DNA from: JADFJB01 sp964464595
GTDB lineage: Bacteria > Zhuqueibacterota > JdFR-76 > DREG01
Length of the DNA stretch: 64,000 nucleotides
Reading direction: 5' to 3'
Assembly (NCBI GenBank): GCA_964464595.1
Contig: CAYXGW010000003.1
Span: forward strand, 62,001 to 126,000
Shown piece by piece: positions 18,384 through 28,087 of the stretch. Positions within the stretch are counted from its first letter, which is position 1; each line of letters begins with the position of its first letter. Under the pieces are notes generated by a model that was given only the letters and a program-made list of their open reading frames with translations, did not search any database and was not told the DNA's origin. The position numbers and the translations under genes were made by a program.

Positions 18384-19323
18384 AATATTGAAGAAATCTA
18401 TTGGCGTTGACATTGGTGGCACAAATTTAAAGACAGCGATTGTTATGGAATCTGGCGAATATGAACATTTATTCTACAGGGATACCGAAGCAAGAAAAGG
18501 CCCAAAGCAAATAATCCAAAATTTAAAAATGGAAATAAGGAAGCTCCTGGATCTTAATAATAACATTATCGGAATTGGTATCGGATGCGCCGGTCAGGTA
18601 AAAGTTGGAACCGGGGAGGTGTATGACCCCCCTAATTTACCTAATTGGCACAAGGAAAATTTAAAAGAAATCATAGAAAAAGAATTTGGTTTAACAACTT
18701 TTGTGGACAATGATGGAACGGTTGCTGCATTTGCAGAGAGTTTATTTGGAGCTGGTCGTGACTCAAATTATTTTATGCTGGTAGTTCTTGGTACTGGAGT
18801 CGGAGCCGGATTGGTTTTCAATAAGAAGATTTACCATGGTTCAATTGGTATAGCCGGAGAATTTGGGCATTTTACAGTGAATTTTGATGGACCCAAATGC
18901 AAGTGCGGCCAAAATGGATGCATCGAAAGATATATTGGTTCCAAATGGATTGTGGAACAAGCGAATCAAATGATTTCGCAAAATCCAAAATCCAAATTGA
19001 AGGAACTGCTTGTGGATGAATGGACTCCGAAAAAAATATCGGATTTTGCAAACGCCGGTGATAAGTTATGCATTCAAGTCATGAATAATGTGGGCACGCA
19101 TTTGGGGATTGCTTTGGGTTCCGTAATCAATTTATTAAACCTGGATATGATAGCAATTGGAGGAGGTATTTCCAATGCCGGTTCGGTATTGTTTGATCCA
19201 ATGAAAAAATCCCTGCAAAAACATTCTATGTCAATGCCACAATCTATGGTCGAAATTAGAAGAGCTGAGCTCGGAGAGTACGCCGGAATTATCGGGGCAG
19301 GATCGATGGTTTTTGCAAATTAA
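18367..19323 (+). CDS. ROK-family sugar kinase (glucokinase-like)
   Basis: 318 aa. The ATP-phosphate segment GVDIGGTNLK, the catalytic FVDNDGTVAAFAE (Asp in the DND group), the second phosphate loop VLGTGVGAGL, and the ROK zinc motif CKCGQNGCIE with its upstream EFGHFTV histidine are all present. These enzymes phosphorylate glucose or related sugars with ATP; there is no HTH, so it is not a repressor. The start is uncertain: ATG 18367 overlaps rarA, while an AGGAG at 18371-18375 would serve a TTG at 18388. Confidence 0.88.
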   Translation: MQEKSRILKKSIGVDIGGTNLKTAIVMESGEYEHLFYRDTEARKGPKQIIQNLKMEIRKLLDLNNNIIGIGIGCAGQVKVGTGEVYDPPNLPNWHKENLKEIIEKEFGLTTFVDNDGTVAAFAESLFGAGRDSNYFMLVVLGTGVGAGLVFNKKIYHGSIGIAGEFGHFTVNFDGPKCKCGQNGCIERYIGSKWIVEQANQMISQNPKSKLKELLVDEWTPKKISDFANAGDKLCIQVMNNVGTHLGIALGSVINLLNLDMIAIGGGISNAGSVLFDPMKKSLQKHSMSMPQSMVEIRRAELGEYAGIIGAGSMVFAN

Positions 19324-19329
19324 TCGATC

Positions 19330-21903
19330 ATGAAGTGGATCTCTTACATCATTCTATTGCAGATCGGAGGTTCTTTATCTGCGCAAACGCCCCCTGATAC
19401 ATTACGCAATTATACATATACGGAACAACCGGATATCGATACTACAATTGATTATCGTGCGCATAATGTCAATATTGAAGGAGCTTCCCAAATAACTCGC
19501 TTGTCTGGCAACGCTGAAGTAAAGTACCAAGGGATGCAATTAAATGCTGGATTAATAACAATCGATTGGAAGCTGAACACCCTTATTGCCGAACCGATGT
19601 TGGACACAGTTGCTACCGCGGGCAAAAATGGCGGTGAACCGAAATGGGTCGGCTACCCGGTATTTATTGAGAATGGCCAGGAAATGGTAGGCGAAAAGAT
19701 CGTCTATAATTTCATCACCCAAAAGGGTCGGGTCACAAAAGGGCGTACTAAATTTGAAGAGGGGTACTATATCGGATCAACAGTGAAAATTAATACGAAA
19801 GATGAAATTTTTGTGAAGGGTGGAAAATTTAGTACCTGCAGTTTACCGGATCCGCACTTTTATTTTAAAAGTAATAAGATGAAAATGATTCCTCAAGATC
19901 GGGTGATTGCGAAGCCGATCGTGCTGTATATTCGTGGAATTCCCCTGATGGCTTTGCCATATGGTGTCTTTCCGAATAACAAAGGCAGGCACTCAGGAAT
20001 ATTGGTTCCCCGTTATGGCCAGAGTTCTTTTGAGGGAAGATATCTTCGTGGACTTGGTTATTACTGGGCTGCAAGCCAGTACTGGGATACAAGAATAGAA
20101 TTAGATTTTTTTGAAAAAACCGGTATCATGGTGCATTCAACCACAAATTATGCTCTGCGCTATTTGTTAAATGGGTCCATATCAGGATCGATTGTACGTA
20201 AGAATTTTGGTACACAAAAGGAGCGGCGCTGGGACGTTAGTTTCAGACACTCTCAAACGATTTCGCCAACAATGAGAATCAGTGCCGGTGGTTCTTTTGT
20301 GAGTGATGCGAGTTACTATCAGGACTTCAGTGCTAATCGCGAGCAAAGACTTACAAGACAAATTCGCTCGAATGCAACCTTAACCAAGAGTTGGCCTAAG
20401 AGCCGAAACAGCCTGACGGTTAATTTATCCCGCAGCCAATTTCTAGACACAAATAATTTCACCGAAACGTTTCCCCAGGTAAATTTTCGACATGGCCAAG
20501 AACCTCTGGTCAATTTATTTCGGTCAAAGAAGAATTCATCAAGCCCTTCAAGTGAAAAGAGATGGTTTGAAAACATTTATTTTTCCTACAACAACCAGAT
20601 GATAAACCGGCGGTCAAAAACTCGCTCAATTAAAGAGAGTACTATCGTTCAAACCGATACCTCGTTTACTCAGAACGACACTACCTTTAATATCGACAAA
20701 TTCGCTGGAGTTGAGCATAACCTCAGTTTTTCTGCGCCATTACGATTGTTTAAGTATTTCTCATTTTCTCAAAATCTCAGGTATGAAGAGATCTGGCAAG
20801 ATCGTAAAAAAGAGTATTTTTTGGATGAAGAAACCAATACAATAAACTCTCGTGAAGAAAATGGATTTTCAGTCAGGCGAACATTTAGTACTAGTATTAG
20901 CGCAAACACCAAGTTATATGGTATGTTCCAAACCAGTAAGTGGGGAGGTGTTTCGATTCGACATGTTATGACCCCCAATATTTCCTTTCAATTTCAACCT
21001 GATTTTTCCAATCCGGATTATGGTTATTACCAGGAAGTTCAGGATTCATCTGGCAATATTGTCAGGAAAGACCGGTTTAGCGGCAGCTTCTTTGGTTCAA
21101 CACCATTTTTTGGACAGAAAAGTATTGCATTGAGTTTGCATAATTTATTTCAAATGAAAACCGGAAGCGGAGAAAATGAAAAGAAATTTGATTTATTTAG
21201 CTATAGTTTATCCACGAGTCACAATTTCAAATTAGACTCTTTGAATTGGTCTGGTATTTCATCCAATCTCAGGGTAAGTCCCAGCCGAATATTTAATTTA
21301 ACATTAAGCATGGGGCACACACTCTACAAATATGAAATGAATGGCCAGGTCAATAAATTCTTGTATAAAGAAAACCCCTGGAAACCGGTGCGATTAACGA
21401 ATATTAATATTTCCTCTTCCTTAAGATTGGATAATAAAACATTTGGTTCTGGCAAACGAGAAACGACAACAACAGTAGATTCCGTTGCAGGGGATTTGCT
21501 GGATCGAACACAACCCACTAGAAACCGCTTTGAAAATGCAGGGGAGATCCGCCTAGCAGGAAAAATACCATGGCAGGCTAATTTTTCTTTCAGCTATCAA
21601 GTGTCAAAGTTCAATCCGAACGTTTCCTCAAAAACAATTTGGCTGAATATGCGCGGTAACATGCAGTTGACAAAAAATTGGCGCATAAATTATAATGCAA
21701 GATATGATCTTAAAAAACAGATTATGGTTGCCCAGGATATATCCATTTATCGAGATTTGCACTGTTGGGAGGCGAGTTTTTCATGGACACCAACTGGACC
21801 CTACAAGCGATTTTACTTCAAGATTAATATCAAGGCCAGTTTATTGAGTGATATTAAATTAGAAAAGCGCAGCGGCCGCTCGACGATTTATGGTTACCAA
21901 TGA
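19330..21903 (+). CDS. lptD: LPS-assembly outer-membrane protein LptD
   Basis: 857 aa. A signal peptide (to about residue 18, SLSAQ) is followed by an OstA/LptA-like jelly-roll region (about 45-180; VNIEGASQITRLSGNAEVKYQG) and a long C-terminal beta-barrel rich in alternating aromatic strands. Segments such as PIVLYIRGIPLMALPYGVFP and RHSGILVPRYG are typical of the FCB LptD. It inserts LPS into the outer leaflet with LptE. The start lies 6 nt after the ROK kinase stop. It shows the organism makes an LPS outer membrane. Confidence 0.9.
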   Translation: MKWISYIILLQIGGSLSAQTPPDTLRNYTYTEQPDIDTTIDYRAHNVNIEGASQITRLSGNAEVKYQGMQLNAGLITIDWKLNTLIAEPMLDTVATAGKNGGEPKWVGYPVFIENGQEMVGEKIVYNFITQKGRVTKGRTKFEEGYYIGSTVKINTKDEIFVKGGKFSTCSLPDPHFYFKSNKMKMIPQDRVIAKPIVLYIRGIPLMALPYGVFPNNKGRHSGILVPRYGQSSFEGRYLRGLGYYWAASQYWDTRIELDFFEKTGIMVHSTTNYALRYLLNGSISGSIVRKNFGTQKERRWDVSFRHSQTISPTMRISAGGSFVSDASYYQDFSANREQRLTRQIRSNATLTKSWPKSRNSLTVNLSRSQFLDTNNFTETFPQVNFRHGQEPLVNLFRSKKNSSSPSSEKRWFENIYFSYNNQMINRRSKTRSIKESTIVQTDTSFTQNDTTFNIDKFAGVEHNLSFSAPLRLFKYFSFSQNLRYEEIWQDRKKEYFLDEETNTINSREENGFSVRRTFSTSISANTKLYGMFQTSKWGGVSIRHVMTPNISFQFQPDFSNPDYGYYQEVQDSSGNIVRKDRFSGSFFGSTPFFGQKSIALSLHNLFQMKTGSGENEKKFDLFSYSLSTSHNFKLDSLNWSGISSNLRVSPSRIFNLTLSMGHTLYKYEMNGQVNKFLYKENPWKPVRLTNINISSSLRLDNKTFGSGKRETTTTVDSVAGDLLDRTQPTRNRFENAGEIRLAGKIPWQANFSFSYQVSKFNPNVSSKTIWLNMRGNMQLTKNWRINYNARYDLKKQIMVAQDISIYRDLHCWEASFSWTPTGPYKRFYFKINIKASLLSDIKLEKRSGRSTIYGYQ

Positions 21904-22090
21904 TCGAAGTTTTTGTGAAAGCACTTTTAACTGCGGATTAACGGACTATCACAGATCAAAAAAATCGATAAATGTCATTTAGGAGGATGTGTTCTCAGCC
22001 CGTCGAAGGGAATAAATTATTAACATCATGAAAGCTGCTATTTTTTAACAATCTGCTTGCAGAAAAACATCATAGAATACCAGCTTGTAA

Positions 22091-22693
22091 CTACCTCCCC
22101 GAACCCTGCCGTATATGATGGACGTAACCCTTTTCTTTTAAAATCCTTTTCAATATTTCCCGGGCTCGGAAAATTCTAGCTTTAACAGTTCCAATTGGAA
22201 TTTCCAGAGTTTCACTAATTTCTTCGTAAGATTTATCATCCCGATGCCGCATGTTAATAACGGTTTTATATTTTCCAGGTAAATCTTCCACGGCATCTAA
22301 AATGATAGAAGTATGTTCGCTAGCGATTGTAAAGCTTTCGGGGCTATAGCTATCATCGGGATAATCTCGCTGCACGGCGCCATCCTTTGTTTGGATAGGC
22401 GTATCAAGAGAATATGTGCGGAGTTTCTTCTTCCTTAATGTGTCGATGCAATGATTTGTCGCTATTTTAAACAACCAGGTAGAAAAAGCAAATTCTTCGT
22501 TAAAGGATGCCAACGCATTATAGGCTTTGATAAATGTTTCTTGAACAATATCTTCGGTAACTTGCGGGTTTTCGATCATTCGGTAAACCAGATTGTAAAC
22601 GCTTTGACGATATCTTTTCATGAGCTCGTCATATGCATGATCTTCGCCAGCCAGCACTCTATGAATTAATAGTCGATCAATTTCCTGAATCAA
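22091..22693 (-). CDS. ECF/SigE-type RNA polymerase sigma factor
   Basis: 200 aa with region 2 (YDELMKRYRQSVYNLVYRMI; EDIVQETFIKAYNAL) and region 4 (LPGKYKTVINMRHRDDKSYEEIS ending in a helix-turn-helix with IPIGTVKARIFRARE). A 30-residue acidic linker joins them. No anti-sigma gene is adjacent, so its control is not obvious from this window. It probably starts on TTG at 22693. It is divergent from acpS, whose start lies 138 nt upstream. Confidence 0.9.
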   Translation of the reverse strand: MIQEIDRLLIHRVLAGEDHAYDELMKRYRQSVYNLVYRMIENPQVTEDIVQETFIKAYNALASFNEEFAFSTWLFKIATNHCIDTLRKKKLRTYSLDTPIQTKDGAVQRDYPDDSYSPESFTIASEHTSIILDAVEDLPGKYKTVINMRHRDDKSYEEISETLEIPIGTVKARIFRAREILKRILKEKGYVHHIRQGSGR

Positions 22694-22830
22694 AACACAC
22701 TCAATTGAATGATAATAATTCCATTAAAGTAAAGTATATTCATGATTATATCAAGCGTATTATAGCAAATTACTTGCATAAACTGAGCTTTTGTCTTATC
22801 CTTTTTTTACGAATTCCTAATGGAGATATA

Positions 22831-23199
22831 TTGAAGGCTATTGGAGTTGATATAATAGAAATTGAACGAATTCAGCTGATGACCAATAAATATGGTCTGC
22901 GTTTTTTGCGTAAGATTTTTACAGAACGAGAATTGGATTACTGCAGGCTTTCCGATGGTAGCTATCGAGTTAATTCATTAGCTGCAAGATTTGCAGCAAA
23001 AGAAGCTTTTTATAAAGCGGCAAACCAGATTGTAAAACAAACTATTTTATGGCACGATTGTGAAATCATTAATAATAAAAACGGGACACCCCAAATCTGT
23101 TTTAATTCAAATACAATAAATGAATTGATGGAAACGACCATTCACCTGTCCTTATCACATAGCTGCGATTATGCTATTGCTTTCGTTGTAATTGAATGA
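22831..23199 (+). CDS. acpS: Holo-[acyl-carrier-protein] synthase
   Basis: 122 aa using the TTG at 22831, which has GGAG at 22822-22825. The reading frame is open further upstream to 22633, but that would add 66 residues unlike any AcpS and run over the sigma gene. GVDIIEIERI (Asp that binds Mg) and AARFAAKEAFYKA (catalytic Glu/Lys) are the family signatures. It transfers 4'-phosphopantetheine from CoA to acyl carrier protein. It overlaps a weak alternative start of nnr and is probably co-transcribed with it. Confidence 0.93.
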   Translation: MKAIGVDIIEIERIQLMTNKYGLRFLRKIFTERELDYCRLSDGSYRVNSLAARFAAKEAFYKAANQIVKQTILWHDCEIINNKNGTPQICFNSNTINELMETTIHLSLSHSCDYAIAFVVIE

Positions 23200-23212
23200 A
23201 AAGAAGATAATC

Positions 23213-24808
23213 ATGGAATATATACTCTCTGTTGAAGAAATGCATAAAACAGATCAAATGGCTATTGAGACATTGGGTATTCCCGGGTTAATTTTAATGG
23301 AAAACGCAGGGTTAAAAGCTGCCCAGCATATCGCACAAAAGTTTCATCCGATTGTCGGCAAATCCATTGGAATATTTTGTGGTAAAGGTAACAACGGCGG
23401 TGATGGGTTTGTTATTGGCAGACATCTGAACATAATGGGAGCAACCACATATTTTTGGCTGGTCGGTAAAAAATCGGAAGTTACCGGGGATGCGAAGACC
23501 AACCTGGACATCGTAGCAAAGTTAGGATTACCCATTACCGAGCTTTTATCCTGGGATCCGAATTTGAATCTACAATCTTATGATATACTGATCGATGGGT
23601 TGTTAGGGACAGGATTAAAAGGAGATGTTCGGGGAATTTTTTTGGATATAATTGAAAAAATAAATTCTCATAAAGGCAATGTTGTGGCAGTGGATGCACC
23701 CACTGGATTAGATTGCGATACAGGCAAAATTCTGGGCAGATGTGTTGAAGCCAATTTAACCGTAACAATGGGAAATGTAAAAACCGGGATGCTGTTGTAC
23801 CCGGGAAAAAAGTATGTTGGAGAGCTAACTATTGCGGATTTGAATGTTCCGGAGTTTGTTTTGGAAAAAATGGGTTCTCAGGCATTTTTGCCTCAAATAA
23901 GTGATTATAAAAAAATGCTTCCGGACCGGCCTGATAATGCCTATAAAAATCAATTCGGCAAAATACTGGTTTTAGCAGGATCTACGGGGCTATCAGGGGC
24001 AGCAATGCTGTGCTCAAATGCAGCCTTAAGATCAGGCACCGGAATGGTTATGTTAGGATGTCCAAGAAGTTTAAATGCTATATTTGAAACCGCATTGCAA
24101 GAAGTTATGACGGTTCCGTTGCAGGAAACAGACACTGGAAGTATTTCAGCTATTGCTTATGATGAGCTGCAGGAAGCATTGAAATGGAGCAGCGTTTTAG
24201 CGGTTGGACCCGGGTTATCCACCCATTCTGAAACAAAGGCATTTGTACATCGTGTGCTAAAAGAACAGTCGTATCCTATTGTAATTGATGCCGATGGTTT
24301 GAATTGTATTGCTGATGATATAATTTTATTGAGAGATTATGAGGATGATATGATTATCACACCACACGTGGGTGAGCTGGCTCGTTTATGTAAAATTTCT
24401 TCAGAGGAAATCCTCAAAAATCCTGTAGAAATTGTGCGGGAATTTGCGAAAAAATGGCAAGTGGTTCTCTTATTAAAAGGAGCGCCGACAATTATCGGTG
24501 ATTCAAATGGAAAGATCTTTTTCAATATTAGCGGAAATTCAGGTATGGCAACTGCCGGCGCCGGAGATGTATTAACTGGAATTATTGCAGGTTTATTAGG
24601 CCAGAGATTAACGACCATCGATGCTGCAGTTTTGGGCGCCTATCTCCATGGACTAGCTGGGGATCGCGCGGCATTGCAATTGGGTCAAAGAGGAATGCTC
24701 GCCGGAGATATTGTGGACAATATTTCTCAAGTTCTTGCAGACTTGGAAACCCCGGAAGTAGATCTTGTTTCAGAGTATTCACAGCCGAAGATTGAACGAA
24801 TCTATTAG
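23213..24808 (+). CDS. nnr: Bifunctional NAD(P)H-hydrate epimerase/dehydratase
   Basis: About 531 aa. The N-terminal YjeF_N epimerase domain has MENAGLKAAQ, CGKGNNGGDGFVIGR and VDAPTGLDCDTG. The C-terminal ADP-dependent NAD(P)H-hydrate dehydratase (ribokinase-like) has GSTGLSGAAML, ITPHVGELARL and the catalytic GNSGMATAGAGDVLTG. Together they repair hydrated NADH/NADPH. The ATG at 23213 is preferred to the TTG at 23192, which overlaps acpS. The acpS-nnr order is common in bacteria. Confidence 0.95.
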   Translation: MEYILSVEEMHKTDQMAIETLGIPGLILMENAGLKAAQHIAQKFHPIVGKSIGIFCGKGNNGGDGFVIGRHLNIMGATTYFWLVGKKSEVTGDAKTNLDIVAKLGLPITELLSWDPNLNLQSYDILIDGLLGTGLKGDVRGIFLDIIEKINSHKGNVVAVDAPTGLDCDTGKILGRCVEANLTVTMGNVKTGMLLYPGKKYVGELTIADLNVPEFVLEKMGSQAFLPQISDYKKMLPDRPDNAYKNQFGKILVLAGSTGLSGAAMLCSNAALRSGTGMVMLGCPRSLNAIFETALQEVMTVPLQETDTGSISAIAYDELQEALKWSSVLAVGPGLSTHSETKAFVHRVLKEQSYPIVIDADGLNCIADDIILLRDYEDDMIITPHVGELARLCKISSEEILKNPVEIVREFAKKWQVVLLLKGAPTIIGDSNGKIFFNISGNSGMATAGAGDVLTGIIAGLLGQRLTTIDAAVLGAYLHGLAGDRAALQLGQRGMLAGDIVDNISQVLADLETPEVDLVSEYSQPKIERIY

Positions 24809-24820
24809 CGACAAGGAGTA

Positions 24821-25204
24821 ATTTCAGAAATCGAAAAAAGAAATATCTTTAAGGTTCTATTCTTTGTTTTTCCAGTTATTTTCTATGCCGGTGTAATTTA
24901 TTATCTTTCATCATTTCAAGGCGGCTTTCCGGCAATTAGCTTTAAAATAAGCGACAAAATATTACACATCATTGAATTCTTCATTTTGGGTTGGCTAACC
25001 GCCAGGGCATTTCATTTTGGAAGAATGGAATCCATTTCCCAAAAGCTACTGCTCGTTTCGATTATTTCAGGAATTCTCTACGGCGCCTCCGATGAAATCC
25101 ATCAATACTTTGTTCCCGGTAGATCAAACGAATGGTTTGATTGGTTTGCCGATTGTATCGGGGTTATTTTAGGTGTTATGGTATACCTGCGTTACCACAA
25201 ATGA
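24821..25204 (+). CDS. VanZ-family membrane protein with a non-canonical start
   Basis: About 127 aa if started at ATT 24821 (or 124 aa from ATC 24830). The frame is open from the nnr stop codon (TAG 24806-24808) and has no ATG, GTG or TTG before a TTG inside the second conserved segment. The first ATG (24986) would remove the first membrane helix (FKVLFFVFPVIFYAGVIYYL) and the VanZ hallmark DKILHIIEFFILG. The rest (YGASDEIHQYFVPGRSNEWFDWFADCIG) is a complete VanZ-like domain with four membrane segments. AAGGAG lies at 24813-24818, which fits ATC 24830 better than ATT 24821. VanZ-like proteins are of unknown biochemical function. Confidence 0.75.
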   Translation: MSEIEKRNIFKVLFFVFPVIFYAGVIYYLSSFQGGFPAISFKISDKILHIIEFFILGWLTARAFHFGRMESISQKLLLVSIISGILYGASDEIHQYFVPGRSNEWFDWFADCIGVILGVMVYLRYHK

Positions 25205-25229
25205 AAAGTAGAATCTTTCGGTTTTCTGA

Positions 25230-26492
25230 ATGATCCAACTTACTAAAGGATATGAGTTGAGAGAAGCAGATTTTGAAACGACCAGCAACAGCGAAAACAG
25301 GTTGTACTATGATGACAGTTATTTAACGGAGTTCCAGGCCAACCTTGTTGAACAATTTCGTAAGGGAGGTTGCTTTGCTGTTGTTTTAGATCAAACGGCT
25401 TTTTATCCTACTTCAGGAGGACAAATGCATGACCTTGGCACATTGAATGGTCAGCCCGTGTTGGAAGTGCTGGAAGAAGGAGATATGGTTCTTCATTTAT
25501 TGGATAATCCGCTCAAAGAGAATGAGATAACCGGAAAAATAGACTGGTATCGCCGTTATATTTTTATGCAGCAGCACACCGCTTTTCATATTTTAGCGCA
25601 GACATTTGAGCGCTTCCGTGTCGATACGCTGTCTTCCTATCTTGGCGAAACAAAGAGTACTATCGAGGTACGGTTAAAGGAATTTTCATGGGAAAAAGCC
25701 CTGGAGATAGAGGAGTATTCAAATCGAATCGTATTTGAAAATAGATTGGTTGAAAGCACCTGGGTTAAGCATAATCAATTAGAGTCTTTAAATCTCCGTA
25801 AGTTTCCACCCAAAATGGATCGGCCAATACGCCTCGTTTCAATAAAAGATTTTGATTTGGATCCATGCGGAGGAACCCATGTTAAAACCACCGGCGAAGC
25901 GGGAATGATAAAAATGTTATCCTGGGAAAAAGTCCGTGGAAATATCCGGATTACATTTCAAGCCGGTTGGAGGGCACTTGAGGATTATCAAAATCGTGTC
26001 ATAACTACTCAAAAAATTGCCCGGAACTTGTCGTTAACCGATCCCGAAATGGCTGACGAAGTGATCGCTTTGAAAGCCAACCTTGCAGAACGTGAGAAAC
26101 AGCTTCGAAAAATGGCGGAAGATTTATTGTTGTTTGAAGCAAAAGAAATCGTTGCCCGGTGGCGAAAAATAAAGGAAGACATTTTACAATTGGGATATGA
26201 GCAAAAAGCTACACAAGATCTAAAATTTCTGTCGCGTGTTGTTAGTAAAGAAATTCCCTGTGTTGTTATATTCCATACAAACCAGGATCCGATTACTATC
26301 ATTGTGGCGTGTAGTAAAGTAGATTCTCCGAATTTACTTCCAATTATATCCACACTTCAACAAAGTATGGAGGTTAAAGGTGGTGGACAGAGCAAATTCA
26401 TTGAGATTCATGGAGTAACAAAATCAAACAAACTGGAAGTTTTGCAGATAATTAGAGATTTTTTGGTTTCAGAAGAAACAAACAATGATTGA
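25230..26492 (+). CDS. Alanyl-tRNA editing protein (AlaX-L type) with DHHA1 domain
   Basis: 420 aa. The editing domain resembles that of AlaRS: FYPTSGGQMHDLG near the N-terminus, the zinc motif HTAFHIL (HxxxH), and the CGGTH motif at about 211-215. The region 270-420 is a coiled coil followed by a DHHA1-like C-terminal domain (GGGQSKFIEIHG). It lacks the AlaRS catalytic and tRNA-recognition core, so it should act in trans to hydrolyse Ser- or Gly-tRNA(Ala). The length matches long AlaX proteins. The cupin gene overlaps its stop region. Confidence 0.92.
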   Translation: MIQLTKGYELREADFETTSNSENRLYYDDSYLTEFQANLVEQFRKGGCFAVVLDQTAFYPTSGGQMHDLGTLNGQPVLEVLEEGDMVLHLLDNPLKENEITGKIDWYRRYIFMQQHTAFHILAQTFERFRVDTLSSYLGETKSTIEVRLKEFSWEKALEIEEYSNRIVFENRLVESTWVKHNQLESLNLRKFPPKMDRPIRLVSIKDFDLDPCGGTHVKTTGEAGMIKMLSWEKVRGNIRITFQAGWRALEDYQNRVITTQKIARNLSLTDPEMADEVIALKANLAEREKQLRKMAEDLLLFEAKEIVARWRKIKEDILQLGYEQKATQDLKFLSRVVSKEIPCVVIFHTNQDPITIIVACSKVDSPNLLPIISTLQQSMEVKGGGQSKFIEIHGVTKSNKLEVLQIIRDFLVSEETNND

Positions 26493-26503
26493 TGGAGGGT
26501 TCT

Positions 26504-26854
26504 ATGCTGGTGAAAAAAATGGAAAATGTTAATTTGAGAGAAGTAAATATGAAAGGCGCAGAGAAGGTTAAAATGCGCCTGTTGCTTTCTGAAGAAGATG
26601 GCGCACCGAATTTCAGGATGCGGCTATTTGAAGTCGATGAAAACGGATGTTCACCCTTTCATTTTCATGATTATGAACATGAAGTGCTGGTTCTTGAAGG
26701 AAAAGGTGAATTGATCGGGAAAGACAAAAAGCACGATCTAAATCCTGGAGATGTTGTATTGGTTGCTCCTAATGAAAAGCATCAATTTCGCAATACCGGC
26801 TCTGATAAATTCAAATTTATCTGCCTGATTCCCAATGTGGAAACTATAAAATAA
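26504..26854 (+). CDS. Single-domain cupin protein
   Basis: 116 aa. The cupin motif 1 is HFHDYEHEVLVLEGKG (His residues likely metal ligands) and motif 2 is PGDVVLVAPNEKHQFRN. This is a compact beta-barrel that usually binds a transition metal. A GGAGGG site at 26494-26499 precedes ATG 26504, so an upstream TTG at 26489 is unlikely. The substrate or role is unknown; it is likely co-transcribed with the AlaX gene. Confidence 0.82.
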   Translation: MLVKKMENVNLREVNMKGAEKVKMRLLLSEEDGAPNFRMRLFEVDENGCSPFHFHDYEHEVLVLEGKGELIGKDKKHDLNPGDVVLVAPNEKHQFRNTGSDKFKFICLIPNVETIK

Positions 26855-27356
26855 GGAACTAGAGTATATTTAATAACTTCATAAAACTAACCCATTTATT
26901 TACTGTTAAAATTGTTAATTGCTTTAAGTAATCTGGTTGATAGTTTCTTACGAAATTACGAGAAAGTTTTAGCGCGGATTAATACAAAATCAACCCCCCA
27001 ATACAAATTGTTATTCAAAGTGGATCCAAGTTCGTCGAAGGGAATTTTGCTTTAACATTAATTAAAGTTCCGAACTGCATAAACGTATAAGCAACAGTGA
27101 TATCAGATTAATAAAAACAACCCTTGTTGTGCCGCTGTCTCACCAGGAACTTTTCCATCAAATTTGGGGTTAAAAACAAAGTTCGACTAAATATTAAAAT
27201 GAAAAACATTTTGTTGCAACCTTGAGATCAAAACCTTATATTGTATAAACGTTCAACTATGTATCTATATATAGTTGTAGTTCCAGTTTTACAACCCGGA
27301 TTAATCAGTCATAAAATTAAATATACTGCTGAACTTAAAATACTGAGGAGAGCAGA
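26855..27356. other. Intergenic region, 502 bp, no gene seen
   Basis: AT-rich, no convincing ORF, tRNA or terminator. A GTCGAAGGGAA fragment here (around 27035) also occurs at about 21999-22012, so this may be a dispersed repeat. The right end should hold the promoter of the ferritin-like gene, whose ATG has a GAGGAG site. Confidence 0.4.
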
Positions 27357-27839
27357 ATGACCTGGGAACAAATTGATGACCTGCAAGCCTTACGCATCGC
27401 CATCCAATCGGAAATGGATGCTTACCATTATTATAAAAAAGCCTTAAAATTATTTAGGGATCAAGACTCTAAGGCTTTGTTATCAACGCTAGCAGATGTT
27501 GAAAGGAAACAACTCAAAAAACTGGAGCAGAAATATTCCAATCTTTCAGGAAAACGGCTGTTGTACATTAACTTGCCGCGAAGACGCGGATTTAAAAAGC
27601 CAATTGAACCGAATTCCACTGTTTTACAAATTCTTGAAACTGCGATCGAACAGGAGCGAGAAAGTATCAACTTTTATAAAAAGGCGGCTCTACGCACAAT
27701 CGACGCCAGGGGTAAGCAAATGCTGGAAGAATTAGCCGAAGAAGAAAAATACCAGATTGATCTGCTCGAAACCGAATACAGGGTAAGGTTAAAAAACAAG
27801 CCGTCTTATAATAAGATGAAATTGGTAGATGTAAGCTGA
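27357..27839 (+). CDS. Ferritin-like (rubrerythrin-type) four-helix protein lacking metal-ligand histidines
   Basis: 160 aa with a duplicated two-helix pattern: AIQSEMDAYHYYKKA ... DVERKQLKKLE and AIEQERESINFYKKA ... LAEEEKYQIDLLE. This is the layout of erythrin-vacuolar/rubrerythrin ferritin-like proteins, with the glutamates in place. The usual ExxH motifs read ERKQ and EKYQ, so both histidines are replaced by Gln. A normal diiron site is therefore doubtful; a metal-free structural or different-metal role is possible. It stands alone, with GAGGAG before the ATG. Confidence 0.75.
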   Translation: MTWEQIDDLQALRIAIQSEMDAYHYYKKALKLFRDQDSKALLSTLADVERKQLKKLEQKYSNLSGKRLLYINLPRRRGFKKPIEPNSTVLQILETAIEQERESINFYKKAALRTIDARGKQMLEELAEEEKYQIDLLETEYRVRLKNKPSYNKMKLVDVS

Positions 27840-28016
27840 TTTATTTTTTACTTAATTTTGATTTAGCCATGAGCCTTCAGGGGGTTGATTGAAAGGTAAT
27901 GTACAATAAAATCAAAGCATGCTGAGTAGAGTCAAAGCATGTTTATTTGCCCCAACCAAACTTTTATCATCAAGTCGATTGTGTCCGATTTGGTTTGAAA
28001 TCTGATTTGAGATTAG

Positions 28017-28061
28017 TAATTTGAAACCCAAGGGACAATGCGTACTTAATTTGAAACCCAA
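28017..28061. repeat. Short direct repeat upstream of nfo
   Basis: The 15-mer TAATTTGAAACCCAA occurs at 28017-28031 and again at 28047-28061, a 30-bp period, just before the nfo ATG. It may be a regulator binding site or chance. Another TCAAAGCATG direct repeat lies nearby at about 27912 and 27932. Confidence 0.4.
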
Positions 28062-28087
28062 AATTTGAAGGTTACTGAAAATAATTT

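Noticed and set aside
22633..22830. Upstream extension of the acpS frame
   Set aside because: Overlaps the sigma gene and its promoter region; AcpS proteins are about 120 aa and a TTG with GGAG at 22831 gives the right N-terminus.
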